A stretch of 64,000 bases of DNA, from contig CAIRYK010000087.1 in assembly GCA_903882805.1 (NCBI GenBank), forward strand, positions 102,935 through 166,934, written 5' to 3'. The position numbers and the translations under genes are program-made. Numbering within the stretch: position 1 is the stretch's first letter; each line of letters starts with the position of its first letter. This document shows, one piece after another, positions 63,681-64,000 of this stretch. Source of the DNA: an uncultured Bacteroidota bacterium (GTDB taxonomy: Bacteria > Bacteroidota > Bacteroidia > Chitinophagales > Chitinophagaceae). Under the pieces are notes generated by a model. It saw only the letters and a list, made by a program, of their open reading frames with translations, was not told the DNA's origin and ran no database searches.

Positions 63681-64000
63681 GCCTCCACGGGAGTATCCCA
63701 GGGTAAGGAAGATCGAACACTACAACCCAGAGTGGTTTGAATGCGAAGGGGTAATACCAATTAGAGTTCATTTTTCGGTATACATTGTCATACTAACAAG
63801 CGTGTATTCGTCCTTCAAATACAATAGAGATAACTACTATTGCTTTGCTTAGGAAAAGCCCGAATGGGCTACAATATGCGTAGCCCCGGGAGTATCCCGG
63901 GGTAGGGAATTTCAAGCACTCCCAACCCAGAATGGGTTGAATGTGAATAGACAATATGGATTTGTAGTATAAAATAGCACATTCAACTCCTTCAGAGTTG
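63681..64000. repeat. REP-like repeat region at the window end
   Basis: No gene. A ~66-bp unit occurs twice (63681-63747 and 63883-63947) with shared GGGAGTATCCC, GGGTA-GGAA, AACCCAGA and GGTTTGAATG/GGGTTGAATG blocks. The last 40 bases (TTTGTAGTATAAAATAGCAC) resemble the stretch at about 15317. Confidence 0.7.

Overview
The window looks like a chromosomal piece of a Bacteroidota bacterium, most likely from the Chitinophagaceae or a related lineage. Four large secreted proteins end in type IX secretion (T9SS) sorting domains: the NHL-repeat, DUF1566, YHYH and choice-of-anchor-L proteins. Many genes are preceded by the Bacteroidota -7 box TAnnTTTG, usually without a strong Shine-Dalgarno. Other lineage-typical genes are a Rho with a very long low-complexity insertion, a DAHP synthase-chorismate mutase fusion and a GH3-serine hydrolase fusion. 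The taxonomic placement is an inference from gene content, not a database match.

Layout. 0-34.4 kb is mostly housekeeping and envelope genes: M3 oligopeptidase, radA, M23 peptidase, NHL-repeat T9SS protein, DAHP synthase-chorismate mutase, methyltransferase, MoxR ATPase with a TPR-like exported protein, DUF1015, aldo/keto reductase, TfoX-like protein, NAD-epimerase, rho, pirin and a soluble multi-PAS/GAF histidine kinase. At 25.3-30.5 kb a six-gene minus-strand series runs from an ECF sigma factor through a small membrane protein, a Spy/CpxP-like protein, a YHYH protein and a DUF1566 protein to a HupE/UreJ membrane protein. It looks like one envelope or metal-related regulon. LysE-type exporter, O-methyltransferase, LOG-like protein and sodium:solute symporter follow.

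34.5-47.9 kb is a defence island. It holds an AbiE-type toxin-antitoxin pair with a perfect operator-like palindrome over its promoter. Next is a two-gene module of a K+-channel-like membrane protein (degenerate selectivity filter) and a 1280-residue TIR-like/STAND NTPase protein. After a tRNA-Ala(GGC) comes a divergently transcribed four-gene JetABCD (Wadjet-like SMC) operon. The AbiE and TIR/channel modules are visibly AT-richer than their surroundings, and pieces resembling tRNA 3' ends lie between them, which suggests serial integration. The TIR-STAND plus channel-like pair is the best candidate here for a poorly described system.

47.9-64 kb begins with a 1.2-kb repeat-rich intergenic stretch, including four tandem copies of a ~109-bp unit. 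It continues with a choice-of-anchor-L T9SS protein, the GH3-serine hydrolase fusion, purC, an AraC regulator, small membrane proteins, a flavin reductase, a lipoprotein, truB, and a protein joining a catalytically degenerate RelA/SpoT-like domain to a ~450-residue Pro/Gln/Val-rich linker. Short palindromic repeats occupy most of the longer intergenic gaps. I saw no transposase, integrase, rRNA gene or CRISPR array.
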